From assembly GCA_019638235.1 (NCBI GenBank), contig JAHBUE010000001.1, positions 2,404,492 through 2,468,491 on the forward strand: DNA of 64,000 nucleotides. Reading direction: 5' to 3'. Position numbers and translations under genes: made by a program. Position 1 is the first letter of the stretch, and each line of letters starts with the position of its first letter. A model generated the notes under the pieces. The model saw only the letters and a list, made by a program, of their open reading frames with translations, was not told the DNA's origin and searched no databases. Below, piece after piece: positions 29,101 through 37,794 of the stretch. The DNA is from Cyclobacteriaceae bacterium. GTDB lineage: Bacteria > Bacteroidota > Bacteroidia > Cytophagales > Cyclobacteriaceae.

Positions 29101-32100
29101 TGTTAGTGTGTTGGCATCGAAAATAGTACCGGTGCCCGAATGTGTCCATAACAAGGATGAATGATTGGTGGCAGATGCCGGAGTAGCTTGTGTACTGAAA
29201 GCAAAATTTACGCCCTGACACGTTTCTGCATCACTACCGGCAAATGCAATGGGCGCGGGCGTAATGGTCAACGTCATCTGGTCGTTTACGCTTGCACAAC
29301 TTCCGTTACCGCTGGCTGTCAGTGTCAGGATAACGGTGCCGGTTTCTCCAACTCCCGGTGTGTAACTCGGTGTTAAGGTGTTGGCATTTGTCAACGTTCC
29401 TGTTCCATTGTGTGTCCACAATACAGTAGCAAATTCAGTTGCTGATGCCGGGGTAGCTTGTGTACTGAAATTAAATGTTATTCCCTGGCAGGTTTCGGAA
29501 TCGCTCCCGGCAAACGCGGTAGGTTCAGGGGTTATTACTAATGTCATCTGATCGTTTACCGATACACAACTGCCATTGCCGGTGGCGGTTAGGGTAAAGG
29601 TTATTACACCTGTTTCGCCAATAGCAGGCGCATAAGTAGGTGTAAGTGTATTGGCGTTACTGAGTAAGCCCGCACCGGTTGTTGTCCAAAGTATTGTATT
29701 AAAATTAATTGCAGTCGCAAGTGTTGTTTGTGTATTGAAATGGAACGTTACCTCCTGGCAGATTTCTGAATCACTGCCCGCAGAAACTACAGGAGCGGGT
29801 GTGATATTCAATATCATCTGATCGGCAACACTGGCACAACTTCCGTTTCCGTTTACGGTGAGTGTAAACGTTACTGCCCCGGTCTCACCCACTCCGGGTG
29901 TATAGGTTGGCGTAAAGGTAGAGGCGTTGATGAGTGAACCCGTTCCGGTGGTAGTCCACAAAATACTGCTGTAATTGGTGGCCGATGCCGGTATAGCTTG
30001 TGTGCTGAAAGCAAAGGCAACTCCTTCACAGGTTTCTGCGTTGCTGCCGGCATTTGCTGTTGGCGCAGGAGTAACTACCAATACCATCTGGTCAACCGAA
30101 CTTGTGCAACTTCCATTACCATTTACGGTAAGCGTAAAGGTGATATTACCTGTTTCGCCCACACCCGGCTGATACGTTGGTGTTAGTGTGTTGGCATCGA
30201 AAATAGTACCGGTGCCCGAATGTGTCCATAACAAGGATGAATGATTGGTGGCAGATGCCGGAGTAGCTTGTGTACTGAAAGCAAAATTTACGCCCTGACA
30301 CGTTTCTGCATCACTACCGGCAAATGCAATGGGCGCGGGCGTAATGGTCAACGTCATCTGGTCGTTTACGCTTGCACAACTTCCGTTACCGCTGGCTGTC
30401 AGTGTCAGGATAACGGTGCCGGTTTCTCCAACTCCCGGTGTGTAACTCGGTGTTAAGGTGTTGGCATTTGTCAACGTTCCTGTTCCATTGTGTGTCCACA
30501 ATACAGTAGCAAATTCAGTTGCTGATGCCGGGGTAGCTTGTGTACTGAAATTAAATGTTATTCCCTGGCAGGTTTCGGAATCGCTCCCGGCAAACGCGGT
30601 AGGTTCAGGGGTTATTACTAATGTCATCTGATCGTTTACCGATACACAACTGCCATTGCCGGTGGCGGTTAGGGTAAAGGTTATTACACCTGTTTCGCCA
30701 ATAGCAGGCGCATAAGTAGGTGTAAGTGTATTGGCGTTACTGAGTAAGCCCGCACCGGTTGTTGTCCAAAGTATTGTATTAAAATTAATTGCAGTCGCAA
30801 GTGTTGTTTGTGTATTGAAATGGAACGTTACCTCCTGGCAGATTTCTGAATCACTGCCCGCAGAAACTACAGGAGCGGGTGTGATATTCAATATCATCTG
30901 ATCGGCAACACTGGCACAACTTCCGTTTCCGTTTACGGTGAGTGTAAACGTTACTGCCCCGGTCTCACCCACTCCGGGTGTATAGGTTGGCGTAAAGGTA
31001 GAGGCGTTGATGAGTGAACCCGTTCCGGTGGTAGTCCACAAAATACTGCTGTAATTGGTGGCCGATGCCGGTATAGCTTGTGTGCTGAAAGCAAAGGCAA
31101 CTCCTTCACAGGTTTCTGCGTTGCTGCCGGCATTTGCTGTTGGCGCAGGAGTAACTACCAATACCATCTGGTCAACCGAACTTGTGCAACTTCCATTACC
31201 ATTTACGGTAAGCGTAAAGGTGATATTACCTGTTTCGCCCACACCCGGCTGATACGTTGGTGTTAGTGTGTTGGCATCGAAAATAGTACCGGTGCCCGAA
31301 TGTGTCCATAACAAGGATGAATGATTGGTGGCAGATGCCGGAGTAGCTTGTGTACTGAAAGCAAAATTTACGCCCTGACACGTTTCTGCATCACTACCGG
31401 CAAATGCAATGGGCGCGGGCGTAATGGTCAACGTCATCTGGTCGTTTACGCTTGCACAACTTCCGTTACCGCTGGCTGTCAGTGTCAGGATAACGGTGCC
31501 GGTTTCTCCAACTCCCGGTGTGTAACTCGGTGTTAAGGTGTTGGCATTTGTCAACGTTCCTGTTCCATTGTGTGTCCACAATACAGTAGCAAATTCAGTT
31601 GCTGATGCCGGGGTAGCTTGTGTACTGAAATTAAATGTTATTCCCTGGCAGGTTTCGGAATCGCTCCCGGCAAACGCGGTAGGTTCAGGGGTTATTACTA
31701 ATGTCATCTGATCGTTTACCGATACACAACTGCCATTGCCGGTGGCGGTTAGGGTAAAGGTTATTACACCTGTTTCGCCAATAGCAGGCGCATAAGTAGG
31801 TGTAAGTGTATTGGCGTTACTGAGTAAGCCCGCACCGGTTGTTGTCCAAAGTATTGTATTAAAATTAATTGCAGTCGCAAGTGTTGTTTGTGTATTGAAA
31901 TGGAACGTTACCTCCTGGCAGATTTCTGAATCACTGCCCGCAGAAACTACAGGAGCGGGTGTGATATTCAATATCATCTGATCGGCAACACTGGCACAAC
32001 TTCCGTTTCCGTTTACGGTGAGTGTAAACGTTACTGCCCCGGTCTCACCCACTCCGGGTGTATAGGTTGGCGTAAAGGTAGAGGCGTTGATGAGTGAACC

Positions 32101-35100
32101 CGTTCCGGTGGTAGTCCACAAAATACTGCTGTAATTGGTGGCCGATGCCGGTATAGCTTGTGTGCTGAAAGCAAAGGCAACTCCTTCACAGGTTTCTGCG
32201 TTGCTGCCGGCATTTGCTGTTGGCGCAGGAGTAACTACCAATACCATCTGGTCAACCGAACTTGTGCAACTTCCATTACCATTTACGGTAAGCGTAAAGG
32301 TGATATTACCTGTTTCGCCCACACCCGGCTGATACGTTGGTGTTAGTGTGTTGGCATCGAAAATAGTACCGGTGCCCGAATGTGTCCATAACAAGGATGA
32401 ATGATTGGTGGCAGATGCCGGAGTAGCTTGTGTACTGAAAGCAAAATTTACGCCCTGACACGTTTCTGCATCACTACCGGCAAATGCAATGGGCGCAGGC
32501 GTAATGGTCAACGTCATCTGGTCGTTTACGCTTGCACAACTTCCGTTACCGTTGGCTGTCAGTGTCAGGATAACGGTGCCGGTTTCTCCAACTCCCGGTG
32601 TGTAACTCGGTGTTAAGGTGTTGGCATTTGTCAACGTTCCTGTTCCATTGTGTGTCCACAATACAGTAGCAAATTCAGTTGCTGATGCCGGGGTAGCTTG
32701 CGAACTGAAATTAAATGTTATTCCCTGGCAGGTTTCTGAATCGCTCCCGGCAAACGCGGTAGGTTCAGGTGTTATTGCTAATGTCATCTGATCGTTTACA
32801 CTAACACAACTGCCATTACCGGTGGCGGTAAGCGTAAAAATTACTGCACCTGTTTCGCCAGCCTGCGGAATATAGGTTGGCGTCAAGGTATTTGCATTGA
32901 ACAAAGAACCTGAGCCGGTAGTTGTCCATAATAACGATGCATAATTACCGGCTGATGCTGGCGTAGTCTGAGAGACAAAACCATAATTAAATCCCTGGCA
33001 TATTTCTGCATCACTGCCAGCATCTACTGAAGGAGTTGGCGTAATGTGTAAGACCATAGCATCCTGAACTGAAGAACAAGAACCATTTCCGGTAGCTGTT
33101 AAGGTGAATGTTACGTTCCCGGTTTCACCAATTCCCGGTGTATAGCTTGGAGTTAACGTGTTGGCATCTGTCAGTGTTCCTGTGCCGGAAGTTGTCCATA
33201 TAATGGTATTGAAATTATTAGCCGATGCCGGTGTTGCTTGCGTGCTGAAGTTAAATGCCACACCCTGGCAGGTTTCCGAGTCGCTTCCTGCTGAAACAAG
33301 TACAGAAGGTGTAATAGTCAACGTCATCTGATCGTTTACACTAACACAACTGCCATTACCGGTGGCGGTCAGGGTAAATACAACATTCCCTGTTTCCCCA
33401 ACTCCCGGTGTATAGGTTGGGGTAAGTGTATTGGCATTAAATATGGTGCCGCTGCCGGTATGCGTCCATTGTATCGTTAAGAAATTTGATACTGATGCTA
33501 ACGTTGATTGCGTATTGAAATTGAATGCTGTTCCCTGGCATATTTCCGCATCACTTCCTGCGTTCACCGTAGGCGCTGGTGTAATTTGCAATACCATATC
33601 ATCCTGAACAGAAGCACATGAACCATTTCCGGTAGCTGTTAAGGCGAATGTTACATTTCCGGTTTCTCCTACCCCAGGTGTATAAGATGGTGTTAATGTG
33701 TTGGCACCAGTCAATGAGCCTGTTCCGGTGGTTGTCCACAACAGGGAAGCAAAATTAGTAGCGTATGCCGGCAGCGACTGTGTAGTAAAATCAAAAGTTG
33801 AACCCTGGCATATCTCTGCATCACTGCCAGCATTAACGGTTGGTGCAGGTGTGATCACCAACTCCATTTGATCTGATGCGTTTGCGCAACTTCCAGCGCT
33901 GGTGGCTAACAATGTAAAGGTTACAGTACCCGTTTCGCCTGCACCGGGAATATAGGTAGGTGAAATAGTATTTGGATTAAATAATGTTCCGGTTCCTGTA
34001 TGCGACCACGCTAATGTTGCATAATTCAATGCAGAAGCCGGAGTAGCCTGTGTCGAAAAATTGAACATTACTCCTTCGCAGGTTTCGCTGTTGCTTCCTG
34101 CATCCACTACGGGCAACGGTGTTATGGTCAGTATCATTTGATCGGCTACATCCGCGCAAGTGCCAATGCCTTCTGCTGTAAGGGTAAACGTAACCGGCCC
34201 GGTTTCACCAACACCAGGCGTATAATCTGGTGTAAGACCTGTTTCGTTGGATAACACGCCTGTTCCTGTGGTTGTCCATAACAAGGAAGCATAGTCTGAT
34301 GCCGTTGCCGGTGTTGCCTGCGTGGCGAAACTAAAGGCAGAACCTTCACAAATTTCCTGGTCGCTGCCTGCATTAACCAACGGGTTCGGTGAAACCGTAA
34401 CCAATACTGACGAAGCTAATGTATTACATCCTGTTGCTGTAATGGTTTCAACAACAGAAATAGAACCCGTACCTGCCGATGTCCAGGTTACAGAAATTTG
34501 GTTTGTACCGGCACCACTATCAATGGTACCTCCCACTACTGTCCATGCATAGGTGTTCCCGCCAACATTTGGTGTTGAATACAGAACACCTGTTTCCATA
34601 CGGCAAACATTGTTATTTCCTGTTATTACCGGAGTTGGATTAGGATTAATGGTTACGTTATAAGCCGGTGTAACGGATGTACATCCGCCTACTGTTTCGG
34701 TAAGAATAAGTGTTCCGGGGCCTGCAACTCCCCAATCAACTGTAACTGTGTTATTTGTTGATGATCCTACAATCGTACCCCCTGTAACGTTCCAACTGTA
34801 TGTATTTCCAACTGTAAAAGGTGAAGTGTACACAACGTTTTGCTCGTTCGCACAAACGGTATTATCACCACTGATTACCGGTGTTGGAGTTGGGTTAATG
34901 GTTACAGGATAAACAGGTGTTACGGTAATGCAACTGCTGGAAGGAACAATTTCAGTAACCGCAATTGTACCTGCACCGGCAGGCCCCCAATTAACGGTTA
35001 TTGAATGTGTGCCTGCTCCTGATACAATAGAACCTCCTGAAACTGACCACGTATAGGTATTGCCCGGTGATTCGGGTGTGGAATAAACCACGCCTGCATC

Positions 35101-37716
35101 ATTGGCGCATACAACATCAAGACCACTGATAACAGGTGTAGGCAGCGTATTGATATTTACGTTAAAGACAGGTGTAGTAATAAAGCAACCCGAAGCGGTT
35201 ATCGTTTCCGTTAATTGAATTGTTCCGGTTCCGGCTGCGCCCCAGTCTACTGTAATACTGTTCCCGGTTGATGGGCCATCAATGGTTCCTCCCGTTACTA
35301 CCCACGCATAAGTATGACCGGCTACTAATGGTGTACTGTAAACTTTATTCTGTGCATTTTCACAAACTGTGTTATCACCAGTAATAGACGGTGTGGGTAT
35401 CGGCTCTATCGTTACGTTGTAAGGCGGTGTTGTAACCGTACAACTGCTGCTGACTATGAATTGTGTTACGGTAACTGATCCTGTTCCGGCACCGCCCCAA
35501 TCTACCGTTATAGAATTGGTGCCAGCCCCGGCTACTATAATACCTCCTGTTATAGACCAGGAGTACAAATCTCCAGCTACATGCGGTGTTGAATAAATCT
35601 CGCCTGTTGTATTAGCACAAACGGTTGCTGATCCACTGATAGCAGGTGAAGGTGAATTATTGATGACAATGTTAAAATCAGGCGTAAGTGTACTGCAACC
35701 AGTAGCAAGTATTGTTTCCAAAACTGCTACTGTGCCCGGCCCTGCTGCGCCCCAGTCCACTACAATACTATTCCCATTTGACGGCCCGTCAATTGTTCCT
35801 CCCGTTACTGTCCACGAATATGTTCTTCCCGCATTGAACGGTACCATATACGTTACGTCCTGCTCATTTGCACACACGCTGTTGTCTCCGATAATAACAG
35901 GTGTAGGATTCGGGTTGATCGTAACATTGTAATCTGCTGTAGTGGCCGCGCATCCCGTGGATGGTATCGTTTCGGTTACCCGAACACTGCCTGTGCCGGC
36001 CGCGCCCCACGTTACCGTTATGTTATTAGTCCCCTGACCTGCGGTGATCGATCCACCGTTCACCGTCCAGTTAAAGTTGTTACCGGTAGCACCTGTATTG
36101 TACACTGCCCCCGATTCATTAGCACAAGCCGTAACCGGGCCTGAGATTACCGGTGCCGGGTTAGCGTTGATAGTCACATTGTAGAGCGGTGTAGTTGTGG
36201 TACAAGTAGTAGCGGTGATGGTTTCCTGCAGTTGAACAGTACCAACGCCTGGTACGCCCCACGTTACCGTGATGCTGTTTGTACCCTGACCTGTGGTAAT
36301 TGATCCTCCTGTAACAGTCCATGTGTATGTTCTGCCTGCCGCAACCGGGGTGGTGTACACTACGCCCGTTTGATTGGTACACACACTGTTGTTTCCGCTA
36401 ATTGCAGGCGTGGGATTAGGGTTGATTGTAACGTTGTAATCTGCTGTGGTCGTAGCGCAACCCGTGGCCGGGATCGTTTCGGTTACCCGAACGGTGCCGG
36501 TGCCTGCTGTGCCCCATGTTACCGTTATGCTGTTCGTACCCTGACCTGTGGTGATCGTCCCTCCGTTCACCGTCCAGTTAAAGTTATTGCCAGTTGCGCC
36601 TGTGTTATACACTACCCCCAAATCATTGGCACAAGCCGTAGCCGATCCAGAAATTACCGGTGCAGGGTTGGTATTGATGGTTACGTTGTAGAGCGGAGTG
36701 GTTGTGGTACAAGTAGTAGCGTTGATGATCTCTTCTAATTGAACAGTGCCTAAACCTGCCACGCCCCACGTTACCGTGATGCTGTTTGTGCCCTGACCTG
36801 CGGTGATCGTTCCTCCTGTAACAGTCCACGTATAGGTTCTGCCTGCCGCAACCGGAGTGCTGTACACCACACCTGTTTGGTTGGCGCATACGCTGTTGTT
36901 ACCACCGATAGCGGGTGTGGGATTGGCATTGATGGTTACGTTGTAATCTGCTGTGGTTGTAGCGCAGCCGGTAGTAGTATTGGTTTGTGTAACACGGAGA
37001 AAACCGGTTCCTGAAGCGCCCCAATTTACTGTTACCGTATTGTTGGTAGAAGAACCAACAATGGTTCCGCCAGACACAATCCATGAATAGTTATTACTTG
37101 CGACTAACGGGGTTGAGTAAACCACATTTTGTTCGTTGGCACAAACCGAATTGTTACCCGTGATAACCGGTGCCGGAGGCAAAACGCTGGTAACGGTTCC
37201 TACAACGGTTCCATTCGGCAGACCGGTTATCACACCAGTCCCTCCTGTTCTGGTTATGTTTACTGTTTGCCCTGTACCGCTCACTGCCCGAACCTGAAGG
37301 CCTGATATGATTATTGCATCAAATTTGTCAGTACCGACATCGTTGAAAGCGCTGAAATTTATGGATATGGTGTTAGCTGATATTGTAAATGAATTAATCA
37401 CTACATCATCACCTCCGGGAGTTGATATAACTGTACCCATCCCCGGAACAAATTGAAAAGCGGCTGGTATTCCAAAAGTCAGTGTTACGTTTGGAAAATT
37501 ACCATGCCCTCCTCCAATGGCATCATCATCTAATCCCCCTCCTGTGGAGGTTTCAGAAATGACAATAGAAGTAAGACTAACCGGGCTGCCGCCCACGCAG
37601 AGCGGTACCCCACCCACAGTAGAGGCCGGTGTAATGGTTACAGGGGCTTGAGAAAAAGCTGAAAATGCTCCAAAAAAAGCAAGACAAAGAAACGCGATAC
37701 GGTAGAGTGCAGGCAT
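23197..37716 (-). CDS. Giant T9SS-secreted repeat protein (adhesin-like, about 4,839 aa)
   Basis: Start ATG at 37716 gives a proper signal peptide (MPALYRIAFLCLAFFGAF, cleavage after FSQ); the in-frame TTG at 37743 would add nine residues without charge. Architecture: a beta-rich N-terminal domain (24-175); 11 PKD-like repeats of about 80 residues (about 180-1090, consensus ITGNNSVCANE...VYSTP ... W.V.GGTI ... NVTINPNP); about 29 repeats of about 90 residues (about 1105-3720, consensus NAGSDAETCQG..F.FSTQATPAS ... NGSC.SV.DQM.LTITPAP), each with two Cys that could form a disulphide; further Ig-like and two PKD domains (YQWQFGDGNGS, YEWTFDDGFS); a DFEASQGTW jelly-roll-like domain; an Omp28-like segment (VLVEYFTNAGISS); and a T9SS sorting domain (VVFPNPASNIVNFG, RKLVVMNRN). 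Probably a surface adhesin. It is downstream of three genes on the same strand. Confidence 0.92.
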   Translation of the reverse strand: MPALYRIAFLCLAFFGAFSAFSQAPVTITPASTVGGVPLCVGGSPVSLTSIVISETSTGGGLDDDAIGGGHGNFPNVTLTFGIPAAFQFVPGMGTVISTPGGDDVVINSFTISANTISINFSAFNDVGTDKFDAIIISGLQVRAVSGTGQTVNITRTGGTGVITGLPNGTVVGTVTSVLPPAPVITGNNSVCANEQNVVYSTPLVASNNYSWIVSGGTIVGSSTNNTVTVNWGASGTGFLRVTQTNTTTGCATTTADYNVTINANPTPAIGGNNSVCANQTGVVYSTPVAAGRTYTWTVTGGTITAGQGTNSITVTWGVAGLGTVQLEEIINATTCTTTTPLYNVTINTNPAPVISGSATACANDLGVVYNTGATGNNFNWTVNGGTITTGQGTNSITVTWGTAGTGTVRVTETIPATGCATTTADYNVTINPNPTPAISGNNSVCTNQTGVVYTTPVAAGRTYTWTVTGGSITTGQGTNSITVTWGVPGVGTVQLQETITATTCTTTTPLYNVTINANPAPVISGPVTACANESGAVYNTGATGNNFNWTVNGGSITAGQGTNNITVTWGAAGTGSVRVTETIPSTGCAATTADYNVTINPNPTPVIIGDNSVCANEQDVTYMVPFNAGRTYSWTVTGGTIDGPSNGNSIVVDWGAAGPGTVAVLETILATGCSTLTPDFNIVINNSPSPAISGSATVCANTTGEIYSTPHVAGDLYSWSITGGIIVAGAGTNSITVDWGGAGTGSVTVTQFIVSSSCTVTTPPYNVTIEPIPTPSITGDNTVCENAQNKVYSTPLVAGHTYAWVVTGGTIDGPSTGNSITVDWGAAGTGTIQLTETITASGCFITTPVFNVNINTLPTPVISGLDVVCANDAGVVYSTPESPGNTYTWSVSGGSIVSGAGTHSITVNWGPAGAGTIAVTEIVPSSSCITVTPVYPVTINPTPTPVISGDNTVCANEQNVVYTSPFTVGNTYSWNVTGGTIVGSSTNNTVTVDWGVAGPGTLILTETVGGCTSVTPAYNVTINPNPTPVITGNNNVCRMETGVLYSTPNVGGNTYAWTVVGGTIDSGAGTNQISVTWTSAGTGSISVVETITATGCNTLASSVLVTVSPNPLVNAGSDQEICEGSAFSFATQATPATASDYASLLWTTTGTGVLSNETGLTPDYTPGVGETGPVTFTLTAEGIGTCADVADQMILTITPLPVVDAGSNSETCEGVMFNFSTQATPASALNYATLAWSHTGTGTLFNPNTISPTYIPGAGETGTVTFTLLATSAGSCANASDQMELVITPAPTVNAGSDAEICQGSTFDFTTQSLPAYATNFASLLWTTTGTGSLTGANTLTPSYTPGVGETGNVTFALTATGNGSCASVQDDMVLQITPAPTVNAGSDAEICQGTAFNFNTQSTLASVSNFLTIQWTHTGSGTIFNANTLTPTYTPGVGETGNVVFTLTATGNGSCVSVNDQMTLTITPSVLVSAGSDSETCQGVAFNFSTQATPASANNFNTIIWTTSGTGTLTDANTLTPSYTPGIGETGNVTFTLTATGNGSCSSVQDAMVLHITPTPSVDAGSDAEICQGFNYGFVSQTTPASAGNYASLLWTTTGSGSLFNANTLTPTYIPQAGETGAVIFTLTATGNGSCVSVNDQMTLAITPEPTAFAGSDSETCQGITFNFSSQATPASATEFATVLWTHNGTGTLTNANTLTPSYTPGVGETGTVILTLTANGNGSCASVNDQMTLTITPAPIAFAGSDAETCQGVNFAFSTQATPASATNHSSLLWTHSGTGTIFDANTLTPTYQPGVGETGNITFTLTVNGNGSCTSSVDQMVLVVTPAPTANAGSNAETCEGVAFAFSTQAIPASATNYSSILWTTTGTGSLINASTFTPTYTPGVGETGAVTFTLTVNGNGSCASVADQMILNITPAPVVSAGSDSEICQEVTFHFNTQTTLATAINFNTILWTTTGAGLLSNANTLTPTYAPAIGETGVITFTLTATGNGSCVSVNDQMTLVITPEPTAFAGSDSETCQGITFNFSTQATPASATEFATVLWTHNGTGTLTNANTLTPSYTPGVGETGTVILTLTASGNGSCASVNDQMTLTITPAPIAFAGSDAETCQGVNFAFSTQATPASATNHSSLLWTHSGTGTIFDANTLTPTYQPGVGETGNITFTLTVNGNGSCTSSVDQMVLVVTPAPTANAGSNAETCEGVAFAFSTQAIPASATNYSSILWTTTGTGSLINASTFTPTYTPGVGETGAVTFTLTVNGNGSCASVADQMILNITPAPVVSAGSDSEICQEVTFHFNTQTTLATAINFNTILWTTTGAGLLSNANTLTPTYAPAIGETGVITFTLTATGNGSCVSVNDQMTLVITPEPTAFAGSDSETCQGITFNFSTQATPASATEFATVLWTHNGTGTLTNANTLTPSYTPGVGETGTVILTLTASGNGSCASVNDQMTLTITPAPIAFAGSDAETCQGVNFAFSTQATPASATNHSSLLWTHSGTGTIFDANTLTPTYQPGVGETGNITFTLTVNGNGSCTSSVDQMVLVVTPAPTANAGSNAETCEGVAFAFSTQAIPASATNYSSILWTTTGTGSLINASTFTPTYTPGVGETGAVTFTLTVNGNGSCASVADQMILNITPAPVVSAGSDSEICQEVTFHFNTQTTLATAINFNTILWTTTGAGLLSNANTLTPTYAPAIGETGVITFTLTATGNGSCVSVNDQMTLVITPEPTAFAGSDSETCQGITFNFSTQATPASATEFATVLWTHNGTGTLTNANTLTPSYTPGVGETGTVILTLTASGNGSCASVNDQMTLTITPAPIAFAGSDAETCQGVNFAFSTQATPASATNHSSLLWTHSGTGTIFDANTLTPTYQPGVGETGNITFTLTVNGNGSCTSSVDQMVLVVTPAPTANAGSNAETCEGVAFAFSTQAIPASATNYSSILWTTTGTGSLINASTFTPTYTPGVGETGAVTFTLTVNGNGSCASVADQMILNITPAPVVSAGSDSEICQEVTFHFNTQTTLATAINFNTILWTTTGAGLLSNANTLTPTYAPAIGETGVITFTLTATGNGSCVSVNDQMTLVITPEPTAFAGSDSETCQGITFNFSTQATPASATEFATVLWTHNGTGTLTNANTLTPSYTPGVGETGTVILTLTASGNGSCASVNDQMTLTITPAPIAFAGSDAETCQGVNFAFSTQATPASATNHSSLLWTHSGTGTIFDANTLTPTYQPGVGETGNITFTLTATGNGSCVSVNDQMTLTITPAASVFAGSDAETCQGVDFSFAAQSSPATAANFQSILWTTTGTGSIANANTLTPTYTPGVGETGNVVFTLTATGNGSCVSVQDQMTLVVTPAPVLTAGSDEETCQGATFNFTTQATPASASGYATITWTTTGTGILFNPNTFTPTYQPGTGEAGNVTFTLTATGNGSCVSVQDQMVLTITPSVIVSAGSDAETCEGAVYNFASQVTPATANNYSSVAWTTSGTGVLTNANTLTPTYTPGAGETGNVTFTLTATGNGSCTSVNDIMVLTVIPAVLVNAGSNDEICQGGTFPFSSRAIPATASHYSALQWTHNGSGTLFDGATLSPTYFSAPGETGVVTFTLTAFANGSCSSQNDFMEITIIPSPTVIAGSNDAVCEGMPTFDFATRSTIASISNGNLQWSHNGTGSLNDDTALNPVYTVGAGDVNNVITFTLTVTSPSSTCTVASSSFELRVNPEALVSVPATLVDVCEPDRINLAGSIGGSASGGSWSLINGDGTLSVSSITGLNVTATYTTDITDVGNILTFRLTTNDPDGTGPCASAFIDVDFNVEESAKVFAGNDFSICEYDDITLVGSFSGSATAVTWTGGTNNFDVATNPITGYTLNSAEREATNLFITFTLTTNDPPGVCPAVSDQVTVAVRDTLNFVTIIGLDPVYAENSPPVTMTGVPSGGTFSGPGVSGNTFFPSIANLTPTPNFIHYTYQDAATGCYSSPAVSVVVNPITNVNFRVHGELSDPLGLAQGYICANQGDVTLEEDPEIDIPGLPPPQSAIFLSDDIETQYNLPPGSIYFDGVSEKYKLRTNGLEPKVYRIRYEFTNEFSATTKVTRQIRVTASPTSVIDVDNSCIESIITFTESSTILGSNPFGATISTYQWQFGDGNGSTSQMPNYQYTSSNSYNVSLRVTTNEGCFHESQKIIRVGPVPNMAFNWTEFCSGNDTKFNDLTDAGISSIESYEWTFDDGFSVTGLAGGNVPPGTNGSRTLGTFANPAHRYDNFGQYNVALTVTTNDGCTNSLTRRVFIQDYGTPSPIAGYYEDFEASQGTWVRTRANNGLQIADLIVSDTSWLWGAPSGTVINTASNGSTNAWWTGGNTNTSLYNATYYHNEKSAVIGPCLNLTGIKRPMVSIDYWADLEDQRDGAVLQYSTDGGTNWQAIGNVSGAGINWYNAGALVSNPGLQPIGQYGWTGIQTGWKTARFNLDMIPATDRAEVIFRIAFGSNSDNGTPSRPYEGFAFDNIFIGEKQRNVLVEYFTNAGISSSTNDYLNNLYADQFTFKDSSDFFKIQYHIANPSPDVINQENPVDPAARSLYYGVSQPPAAIMDGILGNYFGTSFNGDQTKITAVELDRRTLEDPLFAIDVTQEPTTNDSINLIVNYEYITQQSVTTPYTFQVALIEGDVNGNVNVLRKMLLGSEGLTINTTWNNGTIQSIPVKSIVNVPIQDGNNLYLVAFVQDRNTKHIHQSRVVESVFKVSSTVVGIEDDPVLTQVKDIVVFPNPASNIVNFGVENRVGATLPVHGYTWSIIDQRGIEVLRGNLNEDLSEPQQVELDRLANGMYIITFSKGGRAVAQRKLVVMNRN
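27974..32800 (-). repeat. 1,080-bp tandem repeat array (about 4.5 units) inside the giant gene
   Basis: Sequence from 27974 recurs with a period of exactly 1,080 bases up to about 32800. Units at 27974-29053, 29054-30133, 30134-31213 and 31214-32293 read as identical line by line; the partial fifth unit (32294 to about 32800) carries a handful of substitutions, the first at about 32497. Each unit encodes four different 90-residue domains (order N to C: AFAGSDSET, AFAGSDAET, ANAGSNAET, VSAGSDSEI types), present 5, 5, 4 and 4 times. The period is a multiple of three, so unit gain or loss keeps the frame. Confidence 0.95.
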
Positions 37717-37794
37717 AGGAGCAATTAAACCAACTATAAACAATTAATAACGCATTATCTAAATTGTAACCCGAAAAACAAAATAATTCAATCC

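Noticed and set aside
28081..32616. Recurring short plus-strand open frames of 60-71 residues inside the array
   Set aside because: They repeat every 1,080 bases in antisense to the giant gene and have Cys/Arg-rich, non-protein-like composition; they are reading-frame shadows.
27974..32800. CRISPR array or transposon cluster suggested by repeated blocks
   Set aside because: The period is 1,080 bases, the unit is an open coding frame on the minus strand, and there are no short direct repeats with unique spacers, terminal inverted repeats or transposase genes.
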